Below are positions 6,473-15,337 of a stretch of DNA of 15,337 bases, one piece after another. How positions within the stretch are numbered: position 1 is the stretch's first letter; each line of letters begins with the position of its first letter. The notes beneath the pieces were generated by a model, which saw nothing but the letters and a program-made list of their open reading frames with translations, was not told the origin of the DNA and made no database searches. The position numbers and the translations under genes were made by a program. Source of the stretch: an uncultured Steroidobacteraceae bacterium (GTDB lineage Bacteria > Pseudomonadota > Gammaproteobacteria > Steroidobacterales > Steroidobacteraceae); contig CATPBM010000305.1 of NCBI GenBank assembly GCA_955652625.1, positions 1-15,337 of the forward strand, read 5' to 3'.

Positions 6473-8437
6473 CTAGTGCGCGAGCTTCTGCAGGAAACTC
6501 GCCGCGGTGAGCAGGTACTCGTCGCGGTTGGTTTTCTTGCGAAAGCCGTGCCCCTCGTCCTTCGCCACCAGGTACCACACCTCCCCGCCCACGGAGCGCA
6601 CGCGCCATACCAGCTGCTCTGATTCCGAGAGCGGCACGCGCGGGTCGTTCTCGCCCGCCACCACCAGCAGCGGCTTCTTGATGCGAATGGCGTTGGTCAG
6701 CGGGGAGATGCGATCGAGGAAGATGCGCATGTTAGTGTCGCGCTCGTCGCCATACTCGCTGCGGCGCCAGTCGCGCCGGTACGCGGCGGTGTTGCGCAGG
6801 AAGGTCACGAAGTTGCTGATGCCGACGACGTCGATGCCGCCGCGCAGCCGCTCACCGTAGGTGACGAGCGAGGCGAGCGCCATGTAGCCGCCGTACGAGC
6901 CGCCCATTACCGCCACACGCTCGCGGTCGAATCCGGGCTGCACGCCGATCCACACCAGCAGTGAGCCGATGTCGCGCACCGCATCCTCGCGCAGCACGCC
7001 GTTGTCGAGGGCGAGGAAGCTTTTGCCGTAGCCGGAGGAGCCGCGCACGTTGGGCGCGACCACCGCGTAACCGAGCTCGTTGACGAGGAACTGCACGAAC
7101 GGGTTCCAACCCGGGCGGTACTGATCCTCGGGTCCGCCGTGAATGTCGATCACCACCGGGCAGGGAGCGCTGCCGCGCGGCCGGTAGATATATGCCGACA
7201 GCATGCGCGCATGAGCGCCGCTGCGGTCCCAGGTCGGATAGCGCACCAGCTCCGGCGTCACCAGGTTTGCCGCCTCCAGCGGGCCGGCTTCGCTACGGGT
7301 CCAGCGCGTGAGGAGGCCGTGCTCGACCTCATAGACATACACGTCGCGCGGCGCGGTCGGGGTTTCCACCGACATGGCGAGCTTGCGCCCCGTGCGGTCG
7401 AAGCGCGGGTTGCCGATGCGTCCTTCCGGGAGCCCGGGCGCCGGCAGCTGCTGTTTGGTCTGGGTGTCGAGCACCGCGAGGCGGCTGCGGCCATCCTCGT
7501 TCAGGACGTAGGCGATGTAGCGGCCGTCGGCGCTGACGTCGAAGTCTTCCACGTCCCAGGAGAGGTCGGGCGTGACGCGGCGGTTCTCGTGGGTGACGGG
7601 ATCCTTGAACCTCAGCTGCGTGAACTCACCGTCCTCGTCGCTCAGCACATACACGCCGCGGCCGTCGGGGGCGAAGCGCGCCGCGCGGATGCCGACCTTG
7701 CGGCCGCTGTCATCGAGCGCGGTGAGCGTGCCGCTCCCCGCGTCCGCGATGTACAGGTAGCTCTCGCTGATCGAGAGGTACTTCCATACCAGGAGCTTCG
7801 AGTCATCCGCCGACCAGTCCAGGGGATACCAGGTGTCCTGGCGGCCGCCGACGAGCAGCTGCGGTGCCGCCCCGCTGCTCACCTCCGCGACGTACACGTC
7901 GTAACTGACCGAGTCGCGGTCGTTGCCGTAGAAGGCGACCCGCTTGCCGTCGTGCGCCCACACCGCGCTGCCGTGGATGAAGCTGCCCTTGGTGAGCGCG
8001 CGCACGCTGCCGGCAGTGGACTGGTAGTACACCTGGGCGTTGTCATCGCCCCCCTGGTCCTTAAGGAATACGAAACCGGTGCCGCTGCGCGCGGCGCGTG
8101 CCCATTCGATCGGGTCGTCATAGAACGTGAGCTGCTCGCGCATCGCGAGGGGAGCTGCGACCCGGTGCACCTGCTCGGTATCGCCGAAACGCGTCTGGAT
8201 GAGCATGCTGCCGTCGGCCATCCAGTCGAGAAAAGTCGCCCCGCGTGATTGCTGGTAGCGCGCAAGAACTGCGGCCAGACCCGCCTGCGGCGGCGGAACT
8301 CCGTCGAACACGAGATTGCCCTGCTGGCGGTGTTGCGCAGCGGGCACCTGCTGCGCCAGCGCCGCGGAGGCGGTCAGGATGGCCACGCCGGCAATCGTGG
8401 CCGCGGCGAGCTTCAGGAAACAACGTTCATGGAGCAT
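6473..8437 (-). CDS. Exported S9-family serine peptidase (prolyl oligopeptidase / acylaminoacyl-peptidase type)
   Basis: A 654-residue peptidase expected in the periplasm. A signal peptide covers residues 1-28: a short basic start, the hydrophobic run LAAATIAGVAILTASAA, and ALA before QQ. The middle, about 60-400, is a beta-propeller that would limit access to small peptides, with repeated blade-like D-G-R/K strands. The C-terminal alpha/beta-hydrolase domain, about 410-654, carries DIHGGPEDQY (oxyanion region, 431-440), the nucleophile motif GGSYGGYM with S514, aspartate D598 in GENDPR, and H630 in DEGHGF. The triad is complete. It likely cleaves short peptides from the N-terminus. The gene is monocistronic, divergent from the MBL hydrolase by 35 bp and convergent with the broken MFS gene. 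Whether it acts as a dipeptidyl or acylaminoacyl peptidase cannot be decided. Confidence 0.93.
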   Translation of the reverse strand: MLHERCFLKLAAATIAGVAILTASAALAQQVPAAQHRQQGNLVFDGVPPPQAGLAAVLARYQQSRGATFLDWMADGSMLIQTRFGDTEQVHRVAAPLAMREQLTFYDDPIEWARAARSGTGFVFLKDQGGDDNAQVYYQSTAGSVRALTKGSFIHGSAVWAHDGKRVAFYGNDRDSVSYDVYVAEVSSGAAPQLLVGGRQDTWYPLDWSADDSKLLVWKYLSISESYLYIADAGSGTLTALDDSGRKVGIRAARFAPDGRGVYVLSDEDGEFTQLRFKDPVTHENRRVTPDLSWDVEDFDVSADGRYIAYVLNEDGRSRLAVLDTQTKQQLPAPGLPEGRIGNPRFDRTGRKLAMSVETPTAPRDVYVYEVEHGLLTRWTRSEAGPLEAANLVTPELVRYPTWDRSGAHARMLSAYIYRPRGSAPCPVVIDIHGGPEDQYRPGWNPFVQFLVNELGYAVVAPNVRGSSGYGKSFLALDNGVLREDAVRDIGSLLVWIGVQPGFDRERVAVMGGSYGGYMALASLVTYGERLRGGIDVVGISNFVTFLRNTAAYRRDWRRSEYGDERDTNMRIFLDRISPLTNAIRIKKPLLVVAGENDPRVPLSESEQLVWRVRSVGGEVWYLVAKDEGHGFRKKTNRDEYLLTAASFLQKLAH

Positions 8438-8472
8438 GTGTCTAAGCTAGCGTACTTGATTAGGATGTGTAC

Positions 8473-9480
8473 ATGCGCAACCCCGATCCACGGCCGCCGC
8501 CGGGCATCGTTCCCGTAACGCCGCGGCTGTATCGACACCCGCACGGCATCACCGCCGTTGACTGCGAGTACCTGTACGCGGGACATGCCGCCGCGCATGT
8601 CATCGAGGATGCAGGGCGCGCCGCGATCGTCGACGTCGGCACCAATGCCTCGGTACCCTACCTGCTCGCCGCGCTCTTCGAGCTCGGCATCGCGCGCGAG
8701 GCGGTAGATTATCTCCTGCTCACGCACGTACACCTGGATCACGCCGGCGGCGCCGGCCGCCTCATGCAGGAGCTTCCCAACGCCCGCGCGCTCCTGCACC
8801 CGCGCGGCGCGCCGCACATGATCGATCCGGCGAAGCTCATCGCCGGCTCGAAGGCCGTTTACGGCGAGCAGCGCTTCCAGCGTCTGTATGGGGAACTGGT
8901 GCCGATCCCCGCCGCGCGCGTGCAGGTGGTGCAGGACGGGGAGCGCGTGACTTTAGGTGCGCGCACGCTCGAGCTCATCCACACTCCAGGACACGCCGCC
9001 CATCACTACGTCGTGATCGATCAGGCTCACGCGAGCATTTTCACCGGCGACACGTTCGGGATTTCGTACCGCTCGCTCGATACCGCGAACGGCGCCTTCA
9101 TCACCCCCTCGACAGTGCCCACGCAGTTCGATCCGGAGCAGCACCTGGCCTCCATCGACCGCATGCTCGGCTACCAGCCCGAGGCCATGTACCTCATGCA
9201 TTTCAGCCGCGTCACCGACGTGCCGCGCCTGAGTGTGGCCCTCAAGGAGCAGATCGTGGAGCTCGCACGCATCGCCCGGGCCCATGCCGCCGATGCCGAT
9301 CCCGCGGCAGGCATCCGCGCCGACATGCTCGCCCTGTGGCTCGGGCTGGCGCGACACCACGGCGTGCGGCTCTCCGATGCCGAAATCGAGCATGCGCTGG
9401 CGGGGGATCTGCAGCTCAATACCCAGGGCCTCATCGCGTGGCTCGCGCGTATCGCAGCACCCAAGGCGGTGAAGTCATGA
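8473..9480 (+). CDS. MBL-fold metallo-hydrolase
   Basis: A 335-residue metallo-beta-lactamase-fold hydrolase of unknown substrate. The metal-binding signature T-H-V-H-L-D-H (84-90) gives H85, H87, D89 and H90. The third-strand histidine is H174 in TPGHAAHH, the bridging aspartate D193 in FTGDTFG, and a late histidine H243 in LMHFSR. All ligands for a two-metal centre are present. The C-terminal 90 residues are mostly helical and probably cover the active site. Relatives include glyoxalase II-like thioesterases and other hydrolases. Start chosen at ATG 8473, with AGGA at 8462-8465 suitably placed; an in-frame GTG at 8467 is possible. Its stop overlaps the acuI start by 4 nt (ATGA), implying co-translation and perhaps a shared pathway. 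A CoA- or other thioester substrate is plausible but unproven. Confidence 0.92.
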   Translation: MRNPDPRPPPGIVPVTPRLYRHPHGITAVDCEYLYAGHAAAHVIEDAGRAAIVDVGTNASVPYLLAALFELGIAREAVDYLLLTHVHLDHAGGAGRLMQELPNARALLHPRGAPHMIDPAKLIAGSKAVYGEQRFQRLYGELVPIPAARVQVVQDGERVTLGARTLELIHTPGHAAHHYVVIDQAHASIFTGDTFGISYRSLDTANGAFITPSTVPTQFDPEQHLASIDRMLGYQPEAMYLMHFSRVTDVPRLSVALKEQIVELARIARAHAADADPAAGIRADMLALWLGLARHHGVRLSDAEIEHALAGDLQLNTQGLIAWLARIAAPKAVKS

Positions 9481-10466
9481 ACCGGTTCAAGGCATTTCGC
9501 ATCCACTCCGAGAACGGCCGCATTGCCGCGCGTTTCGAGGAGCTCACCCTCGATGACCTCGGGCCGGGGGAGGTGGTGATCCGCGTCAGCCATTCCGGCA
9601 TCAACTACAAGGACGCGCTCGCGGCCACGGGTGCGGGCAGGATCCTGCGCCGCTACCCGCTCGTGGGCGGCATCGACCTCGCAGGCCGCGTCGAGTCCTC
9701 CGCGGATGCGCGCTTCCGGCCAGGCGATGCCGTGCTCGTGACGGGCTGCGGTCTGTCCGAGACGCACGACGGGGGCTACGCGGAAGTGGCACGCGTGCCA
9801 GGAGACTGGGTCATTCCCATGCCGCCAGGACTCGACGCCGCCACCGCCATGGGGCTCGGCACGGCGGGATTCACCGCGGCACTCGCCATCCACCGCATGG
9901 AGCAAAACGGCCAGTCACCAGGCAGCGCGCCCATCGCGGTCACGGGCGCCACCGGGGGTGTTGGCAGCGTTGCCATCGACATGCTGAGCGCGCGCGGCTA
10001 CCCGGTGGTGGCGGTCAGCGGCAAGGCAGACGCGGCGCCGTATCTTAAGGAACTGGGCGCCGGCGAGGTCCTCGTGCGCCAGGACCTCGACCTCGGCAGC
10101 CGTCCTCTGGAGAACGCGCGCTTCGCCGGCGCCATCGACAATCTTGGTGGCGACACTCTCGCCTGGCTGACACGCACCGTGGATTTCTGGGGCAACATCG
10201 CCAGCGTCGGACTTGCGAGCGGCCCGGACCTGAAAACCACTGTCATGCCGTTCATCCTGCGCGGCGTGTCGCTCCTGGGGATCAACTCCTCGGCCACGCG
10301 GCGCGAGTTGCGGCTGGCGGTGTGGCAGCGCATCGCAACGGACCTGAAACCCAGGCACCTCGAGCGCATCATCACCCGCACCATCGGCTTCGAGGAGCTG
10401 CCGGCGGCGTTTCCGGCGTATATCCAGGGCCACGTCACCGGCCGCACGGTGGTGCGCATCGCCTGA
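9477..10466 (+). CDS. acuI: Acryloyl-CoA reductase AcuI / YhdH-family quinone oxidoreductase
   Basis: A 329-residue medium-chain dehydrogenase/reductase of the YhdH/YhfP type, close to the usual 324-330. The N-terminal GroES-like domain has SGINYKDALAATG (about 40-52), characteristic of this subfamily, and lacks the zinc-ligand GHE motif, so it is a zinc-independent reductase. The NADPH-binding loop VTGATGGVGSVA is at about 155-166, and a second marker, INSSATRRELR, lies near 270-280. AcuI members reduce acryloyl-CoA to propionyl-CoA, protecting cells from this toxic electrophile. The downstream prpBCD genes consume propionyl-CoA, which strongly supports that role. The start overlaps the MBL hydrolase stop by 4 nt. 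The exact substrate is inferred from family and context; some YhdH relatives are annotated only as quinone reductases. Confidence 0.85.
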   Translation: MNRFKAFRIHSENGRIAARFEELTLDDLGPGEVVIRVSHSGINYKDALAATGAGRILRRYPLVGGIDLAGRVESSADARFRPGDAVLVTGCGLSETHDGGYAEVARVPGDWVIPMPPGLDAATAMGLGTAGFTAALAIHRMEQNGQSPGSAPIAVTGATGGVGSVAIDMLSARGYPVVAVSGKADAAPYLKELGAGEVLVRQDLDLGSRPLENARFAGAIDNLGGDTLAWLTRTVDFWGNIASVGLASGPDLKTTVMPFILRGVSLLGINSSATRRELRLAVWQRIATDLKPRHLERIITRTIGFEELPAAFPAYIQGHVTGRTVVRIA

Positions 10467-10505
10467 CCCGACCCCCGATCGTAACGTCGCCCGCCTCGCG
10501 CCGCG

Positions 10506-10532
10506 TATAGAATGTGTATTCCCCTTGTGAGG
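10506..10532 (+). promoter_or_regulatory. Likely prpB promoter -10 and ribosome-binding site
   Basis: The 74-bp gap between acuI and prpB contains TATAGAAT at 10506-10513, a good sigma-70 -10, without a recognisable -35. This suggests an activator or a weak promoter. GAGG at 10529-10532 lies 8 nt before ATG 10541 and fixes that start, because the alternative GTG 10514 immediately follows the -10. I see no sigma-54 GG/GC (-24/-12) element of the kind that drives E. coli prp. Confidence 0.45.
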
Positions 10533-10540
10533 TTGCAGAC

Positions 10541-11434
10541 ATGTCGGAACGATCAGTCAGCGCCGGGGCTCGCCTGCGGGCCGCGGTCGGGGCCGAGCGT
10601 CCCCTGCAGGTGGTCGGCACGATCAACGCCTATGCGGCGCTGCTCGCGCAGCGCGCGGGATTCAAGGCCATCTATCTTTCCGGCGCGGGAGTGGCCAACG
10701 CTTCCTTCGGCCTGCCGGATCTGGGGATGACCTCGTTGAATGACGTCTGCGAGGACGTGCGCCGCATCAGCGCCGCCTGCCCGCTGCCGCTGCTCGTCGA
10801 TGCCGACACCGGCTTCGGCAGCGCGTTCAACATCGCCCGCACCTGCCGGGAGCTCCTCCGCGCCGGCGCCGGCGGCATGCACCTCGAGGACCAGGTGTCC
10901 GCCAAGCGCTGCGGCCACCGCCCGGGCAAGGCGCTGGTGCCGGCGAGCGAGATGGTCGATCGCCTCAAGGCCGCGGTCGACGGGCGCAGCGATGCGCAAT
11001 TCGTCGTCATGGCGCGCACCGATGCGCACGCGGTGGAGGGACAGAGCGCGGCGCTCGAGCGCGCGGCGGCGTACGTGGAGGCGGGCGCCGACATGATCTT
11101 CGCCGAGGCCCTGAGAACGCTCGAGGAGTACCGGCAGTTCGCCAGCGCGGTGCGCGTACCGGTGCTCGCCAATCTCACCGAATTCGGGCAGACGCCGCTC
11201 TTTGGCCTCACCGAGCTCGGCGCGACCGGCGTACGGCTGGTGCTGTATCCGCTCTCGGCGTTCCGTGCCGCGGCCAAGGCCCACACGGTAGTGTATGAGG
11301 CCATCCGCAAGCAGGGCACGCAGAAGAGCGTGGTGCCCTACATGCAGACGCGCGATGAGCTCTATGAAGTGCTCGGCTACCACGAGTACGAGAAGAAACT
11401 CGATGAGCTGTTCGGGAAAGAAAGTCATGACTGA
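10541..11434 (+). CDS. prpB: 2-Methylisocitrate lyase PrpB
   Basis: Cleaves (2S,3R)-2-methylisocitrate to pyruvate and succinate, the last step of the 2-methylcitrate cycle. The 297 residues match E. coli PrpB (296). It belongs to the isocitrate lyase/PEP mutase family and has the metal/substrate aspartates D87 and D89 in DADTGFG, the active-site loop KRCGH with catalytic C124, R159 in MART, and E189 in FAEA. The loop K-R-C-G-H-R-P-G-K is diagnostic for the methylisocitrate lyase branch rather than oxaloacetase-type relatives. Start chosen at ATG 10541 because it has GAGG 8 nt upstream and gives the family length; an upstream GTG lies on the likely -10. The stop overlaps the prpC start by 8 nt. 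Confidence 0.96.
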   Translation: MSERSVSAGARLRAAVGAERPLQVVGTINAYAALLAQRAGFKAIYLSGAGVANASFGLPDLGMTSLNDVCEDVRRISAACPLPLLVDADTGFGSAFNIARTCRELLRAGAGGMHLEDQVSAKRCGHRPGKALVPASEMVDRLKAAVDGRSDAQFVVMARTDAHAVEGQSAALERAAAYVEAGADMIFAEALRTLEEYRQFASAVRVPVLANLTEFGQTPLFGLTELGATGVRLVLYPLSAFRAAAKAHTVVYEAIRKQGTQKSVVPYMQTRDELYEVLGYHEYEKKLDELFGKESHD

Positions 11435-12575
11435 GAACACGGCGTTCAAACCGAAGAAATCCGTCGCCCTGTCGGGCGTGACGGCGGGCAATACCGCGCT
11501 GTGCACCGTGGGGCGCACCGGCAACGATCTGCACTATCGCGGCTATGACATCCTGGAAATCGCATCCGTAAGCGAGTTCGAGGAGATCGCCCACCTGCTC
11601 ATCCATGGCAAGCTTCCCAATCGCGCCGAGCTCGCCGCCTACAAGACGAAGCTCAGGTCGCTGCGCGGGCTGCCGGCCACCGTGCGCAGTGCGCTGGAGG
11701 TGCTGCCGGCGGCCAGCCATCCAATGGACGTGCTGCGCACCGGCGTATCCGTCCTCGGCTGCACGCTGCCGGAGAAGGAGGATCATGCCGCGAGCGGGGC
11801 GCGCGACATCGCCGACCGGCTCATCGCATCCCTCGGCTCGATGCTCATCTACTGGCATCACTGGACCCAGAGCGGGCATCGCATTGCGGTCGAGACCGAG
11901 GACGACTCCATCGGCGGGCATTTCCTGCACCTGCTGCACCGGCGCGCTCCTCCAGCCTCCTGGGTGCGCGCCATGCACACCTCGCTCAACCTCTACGCCG
12001 AGCACGAGTTCAACGCCTCGACTTTCGCGGCGCGCGTCATCGCCGGCACCGGCGCGGACATGCACTCGTGCATCACCGGTGCGATCGGTGCGCTGCGAGG
12101 ACCCAAGCACGGCGGCGCCAATGAGGCGGCGTTCGGCATCCAGAATCGCTACGACACCCCGGACGCAGCCGATGCCGACATCCGCGCCCGGGTGGCGAAC
12201 CGCGAGGTCATCATCGGCTTCGGGCACCCCGTGTATACCCTCGCTGATCCGCGCAACCAGATGATCAAGGATGTGGCTCGCAGCCTTGCGAAGGAAGCGG
12301 GCAACACGAAAATGTTCGACATCGCCGCGCGCATCGAGACGACGATGCGTGAGGTGAAGAGCTTGTTCGCGAACCTCGACTGGTTCTCGGCGGTCTCCTA
12401 TCACATGATGGGTGTGCCTACCGAAATGTTCACGCCGCTGTTCGTGATCGCGCGCACCACCGGCTGGGCGGCGCACGTCATGGAGCAGCGCGTCGACGGC
12501 AAGATCATCCGTCCGGCCGCCAACTACACCGGCCCCGAAAACGTCAAGTTCGTGCCCATCGAGCGCCGACCGTAA
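11427..12575 (+). CDS. prpC: 2-Methylcitrate synthase PrpC
   Basis: Condenses propionyl-CoA with oxaloacetate to 2-methylcitrate, the entry step of the cycle. The 382 residues compare with 389 in E. coli. Citrate-synthase-family features are present: [14 protein letters not shown] near the N-terminus (short-form type), AEHEFNAST with H193, GPKHGGANE with H228, GFGHPVY with H267, and LDWFSAV with D318. The last two histidines and the aspartate are the family catalytic set. IART (R343) is in the position of a substrate arginine. The methylcitrate synthase identity over ordinary citrate synthase rests on the short form and on its place between prpB and prpD. The ATG lies inside the last codons of prpB (8-nt overlap), so translation is coupled. 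Confidence 0.95.
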   Translation: MTENTAFKPKKSVALSGVTAGNTALCTVGRTGNDLHYRGYDILEIASVSEFEEIAHLLIHGKLPNRAELAAYKTKLRSLRGLPATVRSALEVLPAASHPMDVLRTGVSVLGCTLPEKEDHAASGARDIADRLIASLGSMLIYWHHWTQSGHRIAVETEDDSIGGHFLHLLHRRAPPASWVRAMHTSLNLYAEHEFNASTFAARVIAGTGADMHSCITGAIGALRGPKHGGANEAAFGIQNRYDTPDAADADIRARVANREVIIGFGHPVYTLADPRNQMIKDVARSLAKEAGNTKMFDIAARIETTMREVKSLFANLDWFSAVSYHMMGVPTEMFTPLFVIARTTGWAAHVMEQRVDGKIIRPAANYTGPENVKFVPIERRP

Positions 12576-12586
12576 CCGCAACTCCC

Positions 12587-14065
12587 ATGTCCTCCCGCGA
12601 CATCAAGTCCGCCGAGCGCCCCGAGCCTGACCCGGCGCTCTTGGGCCTTGCCCGCTATGCGCGTAACTACACCGTGCGCTCACAGCTCGCTTGCGACACG
12701 GCGCGCTACTGCCTCATGGACACGCTCGCCTGCGGCTTCCAGGCGCTCAAATACCCTGCGTGCCGCAAGCTCCTGGGTCCGGTGGTGCCGGGAGCCGTCA
12801 TGCCCGGCGGCGCGCGCGTGCCGGGCACCTCGTTCGAGCTCGAGCCGGTGCAGGCCGCCTTCAACATCGGGGCGATGATCCGCTGGCTCGACTTCAACGA
12901 TACCTGGCTCGCCGCCGAGTGGGGCCACCCCTCGGACAATCTCGGCGGCATCCTCGCCGTCGCCGACTACCTGGCGCGCATTGCGGTGATGTCGGGCAAG
13001 GCCCCGCCCACGGTGCGCGACGTGCTCACTGCGATGATCAAGGCGCACGAGATCCAGGGCGTGCTGGCTCTCGAGAACAGCTTCAACCGCGTGGGGCTCG
13101 ATCACGTGCTGCTGGTGCGCGTGGCCTCGACCGCGGTAGTGGCGAGCATGCTGGGAGCGAGCGAGGAGCAGGTGGTGAACGCGGTGTCCAATGCGTGGAT
13201 CGACGGCGGGGCGCTGCGTACTTACCGCCATGCCCCCAACACCGGCTCGCGTAAGAGCTGGGCCGCGGGGGATGCGACCAGCCGCGCGGTGCGCCTCGCG
13301 CTCATCGCGCTCACCGGCGAGATGGGCTACCCCTCGGCGCTGTCGGCGAAGACCTGGGGCTTTTGCGATGTGCTCTTCAGGGGCAAACCCATCCTCCTGC
13401 CGCAGCCCTTCGGGACGTACGTCATGGAAAACGTGCTGTTCAAGATCTCCTACCCCGCGGAGTTCCATGCCCAGACCGCGGTCGAGGCGGCGATGAGGCT
13501 GCATTCCAAGGTCAGCGAGCGGCTCGCCGACATCGAGCGCATCGTGATCGAGACCCAGGAACCGGGGGTGCGCATCATCGACAAGGTGGGGCCGCTCGCC
13601 AATCCCGCCGACCGCGACCACTGCATCCAGTACATGGTGGCGGTACCGCTCATCTTCGGGCGTCTCAGCGCGGCGGACTACGAGGACGCCGTGGCCGCCG
13701 ATCCGCGCATCGATGCGCTGCGCGCGAAAATGCAGGTGCGCGAGAACCCGACCTTCACGCAGGAGTACTACGCCGCGGACAAGCGCTACATCGGCAACGC
13801 GGTGCAGGTGTTCTTCAGAGACGGCAGCGCGAGTGAGCGCGTGCAGGTGGATTTTCCGATCGGCCATCGCAGGCGACGCGCCGAGGGCATTCCGGTGCTG
13901 GTGAGGAAGTTCGAAGCGTCGGTGGAGGCGCACTTCGGCGCGAAGCAGGCCGAGCGCATCAAGGCGCTGTTCGCCAAGCCTAAGGAGCTCGACGCGCTGC
14001 CGGTGAACGAGCTGATGGCAGCGATGGTGACGAACGGAGCCGCCCTGGCGTCTAGCCGACCCTGA
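12587..14065 (+). CDS. prpD: 2-Methylcitrate dehydratase PrpD (MmgE/PrpD family)
   Basis: Dehydrates 2-methylcitrate to cis-2-methylaconitate, which aconitase then hydrates. It has 492 residues, near the E. coli length of 483. It is a metal-independent, iron-sulfur-free enzyme; no aconitase-type cysteine cluster is visible. Family-typical stretches are present: the early [13 protein letters not shown] (about 42-54), RWLDFNDTW (about 103-111) with [11 protein letters not shown] just after, and [22 protein letters not shown] in the middle. Its ATG lies 11 bp after the prpC stop with no strong ribosome site visible, so it probably relies on coupling in the prpBCD operon. No acnD or prpF follows, so the route uses PrpD plus a general aconitase encoded elsewhere. 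The last 14 bp overlap the convergent protease gene. Confidence 0.95.
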   Translation: MSSRDIKSAERPEPDPALLGLARYARNYTVRSQLACDTARYCLMDTLACGFQALKYPACRKLLGPVVPGAVMPGGARVPGTSFELEPVQAAFNIGAMIRWLDFNDTWLAAEWGHPSDNLGGILAVADYLARIAVMSGKAPPTVRDVLTAMIKAHEIQGVLALENSFNRVGLDHVLLVRVASTAVVASMLGASEEQVVNAVSNAWIDGGALRTYRHAPNTGSRKSWAAGDATSRAVRLALIALTGEMGYPSALSAKTWGFCDVLFRGKPILLPQPFGTYVMENVLFKISYPAEFHAQTAVEAAMRLHSKVSERLADIERIVIETQEPGVRIIDKVGPLANPADRDHCIQYMVAVPLIFGRLSAADYEDAVAADPRIDALRAKMQVRENPTFTQEYYAADKRYIGNAVQVFFRDGSASERVQVDFPIGHRRRRAEGIPVLVRKFEASVEAHFGAKQAERIKALFAKPKELDALPVNELMAAMVTNGAALASSRP

Positions 14066-15337
14066 CCGGCACGAACAGCCGCGCATCCCCGCGCTGGATG
14101 AGCAGCGCGATGTGTCCCCTGGACTTCTCCACCGCGCTGCGCAGCTCATCGGCGCTCTTCACCGGCGCGCCGTTCGCGGCGAGCACCACGTCGCCGGGCT
14201 GAATGCCGGCATCGGCTGCCGGCCCGCTCGAGCGCTCCACCACGAGTCCGTCCTTCGTGTTGGCCTGGCGCTGCTCCTCGCCCGTCAGCGGGCGCACCGC
14301 GAGTCCGAGCTTGCCGCCGTCGGCGTGCGCTGGCGCGTTGGCCGCAGTGCGCTTGTCCTGCATCTCGCCGAGCTTGACGCTGATGTCGCGGGTGGCGTGG
14401 TTACGCCAGATCTCGAGCTTGACGCTGGTGCCCGGGCTCACGCTCGCGATCTGCACCGGCAACTCGTTCGAATCCTTCAGCGGCTCGCCGTTGAGCTTCA
14501 GGATCACGTCCCCGGGCTCGATGCCAGCCTGCTCGGCAGGGCCGCCCTTTTCCACGCTCGACACCAGCGCGCCCTCGGGCTGCGGCAGTCCGAATGAGTC
14601 CGCGAGCCCCTGGGTGACGTTCTGGATCACCACGCCGAGCTTGCCGCGGGTGACGTGGCCGGTGCTCTGCAGCTGCTGGCTGACCTGCATGGCGACATCG
14701 ATCGGGATCGAGAACGACACGCCCATGTAGCCGCCGCTGCGGCTGTAGATCTGAGAGTTGACGCCGACGACTTCGCCACGCATGTTGAACAGCGGTCCGC
14801 CGGAGTTGCCGGGGTTGATCGGCACGTCGGTCTGGATGAAGGGCACGTAGCCGGAATCGAGCGTGCGGCCCTTGGCGCTCACGATGCCCGCGGTGGCGCT
14901 GTTCTCGAAACCGAACGGCGCACCGATCGCCAGCACCCATTCACCGACCCGCAGACCACGCGAGTCGCCGACGCGCACGGTCGGCAGATCCTTGGCCTGG
15001 ATCTTGATGACGGCGATGTCGGACTTGGTGTCGACGCCGATGACCTTGGCCGTGTATTCGCGGCGGTCGGTCAGCCGTACGGTCACTTCGCTCGCCCCGT
15101 TCACCACGTGTGCGTTGGTCATGATGACGCCGTCGGGACGGATGATGAATCCTGAGCCTTCACCGCGCGTGGGCCCCGGCTGGGGCATCTGGAAGGGCAT
15201 GCCGCGGAAGAACGGCGCAAACGGGCTGTTTGGGCCGCTGGGGCCGAACGGTGCGCTGTTGTCATTGTTGTTGTCGTCCGCGCCCGCGTTGTCATCGCCT
15301 GGCGGATAGGCGGTGTTCACCTTGGTGACCACGGTGA
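14052..15337 (-). CDS. Do/HtrA-family periplasmic serine endopeptidase (DegP/DegQ/MucD), N-terminus beyond right edge
   Basis: Envelope quality-control protease that degrades misfolded periplasmic proteins. About 427 C-terminal codons are visible. Counting from the in-frame GTG read at 15332, the trypsin-like triad is H75 in TNAHVV, D105 in SDIAVI and S177 in GNSGGPLF. Two PDZ domains follow at about 225-315 and 335-426, with carboxylate loops of the GLA/GLV kind. An Asn/Asp/Pro-rich linker (about 10-55) precedes the protease domain, as in MucD-like members. The frame is still open at the window edge, so the signal peptide and true start lie outside. The short linker and two PDZ domains fit DegP, DegQ or MucD, and I cannot choose among them. 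Its 3' end overlaps prpD by 14 bp on the opposite strand, with no terminator between. Confidence 0.94.
   Translation of the reverse strand, partial: TVVTKVNTAYPPGDDNAGADDNNNDNSAPFGPSGPNSPFAPFFRGMPFQMPQPGPTRGEGSGFIIRPDGVIMTNAHVVNGASEVTVRLTDRREYTAKVIGVDTKSDIAVIKIQAKDLPTVRVGDSRGLRVGEWVLAIGAPFGFENSATAGIVSAKGRTLDSGYVPFIQTDVPINPGNSGGPLFNMRGEVVGVNSQIYSRSGGYMGVSFSIPIDVAMQVSQQLQSTGHVTRGKLGVVIQNVTQGLADSFGLPQPEGALVSSVEKGGPAEQAGIEPGDVILKLNGEPLKDSNELPVQIASVSPGTSVKLEIWRNHATRDISVKLGEMQDKRTAANAPAHADGGKLGLAVRPLTGEEQRQANTKDGLVVERSSGPAADAGIQPGDVVLAANGAPVKSADELRSAVEKSRGHIALLIQRGDARLFVPVRVG

Noticed and set aside
7139-8248. Open frame of 369 codons antisense to the S9 peptidase
   Set aside because: Shadow of a gene with complete catalytic motifs; no start context or domain of its own.
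10514-10540. Earlier GTG start for prpB
   Set aside because: It immediately follows the -10-like TATAGAAT and has no ribosome site; ATG 10541 has GAGG at proper spacing and fits the family length.
10467-10540. Possible sigma-54 promoter for prpB, as in E. coli
   Set aside because: TTGCA at 10533 lacks the matching upstream GG element at the required spacing, and it would lie too close to the start codon.
12680-14149. Open frame of 489 codons antisense to prpD
   Set aside because: His/Arg-rich shadow frame without family motifs; prpD on the plus strand is unambiguous.
1-15337. tRNA/rRNA genes, CRISPR arrays, insertion sequences, riboswitches
   Set aside because: No tRNA cloverleaf, regular direct-repeat array, transposase motif or terminal inverted repeats were recognised by eye on either strand.

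Overview
The window is 15.3 kb of dense, GC-rich bacterial DNA. Genes are closely packed with ATGA-type overlaps. The families (QseB/QseC-like two-component pair, RsmG, PrpB/PrpC/PrpD, AcuI/YhdH, Do protease, an exported S9 peptidase) fit a proteobacterium. The high GC and gene set suggest a gammaproteobacterium, but no rRNA or tRNA is present to place it. I see no mobile element, CRISPR array or phage gene. This looks like ordinary chromosome, and I do not find a wholly new system.

Layout, left to right. (1) A leucine dehydrogenase gene runs off the left edge (minus strand) and is divergent from an Lrp/AsnC regulator (plus). Their 142-bp gap holds a strong 20-bp palindrome and a second inverted repeat. 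(2) On the minus strand, rsmG (16S rRNA methyltransferase) is coupled to an MFS transporter gene whose end overlaps the end of the Lrp gene. (3) On the plus strand, only 31 bp from rsmG, an OmpR-family response regulator, a histidine kinase and a second MFS transporter form a chain of ATGA overlaps. The transporter is broken by a single in-frame TAA. (4) A 115-bp gap with two hairpins separates this operon from a convergent exported S9 prolyl-oligopeptidase-type peptidase (minus). (5) Divergent from the peptidase by 35 bp are an MBL-fold hydrolase and an AcuI-type acryloyl-CoA reductase, overlapping by 4 nt, then prpB, prpC and prpD. (6) A Do/HtrA periplasmic serine protease (minus) runs in from the right edge, and its end overlaps the end of prpD.

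The metabolic core is 8473-14065. AcuI would reduce acryloyl-CoA to propionyl-CoA. PrpC would condense propionyl-CoA with oxaloacetate to 2-methylcitrate, PrpD would dehydrate it, and PrpB would cleave 2-methylisocitrate to pyruvate and succinate. Leucine dehydrogenase under a divergent Lrp-type regulator would feed branched-chain amino acid breakdown, which also yields propionyl-CoA from valine and isoleucine. That link is inferred, since the two loci are 8 kb apart. No PrpR regulator, AcnD/PrpF pair or propionyl-CoA synthetase gene is seen. The points most worth a second look are the interrupted transporter, the MBL-AcuI pair attached to prpBCD, the palindrome at 692-711, and the very short divergent gap between rsmG and the response regulator.
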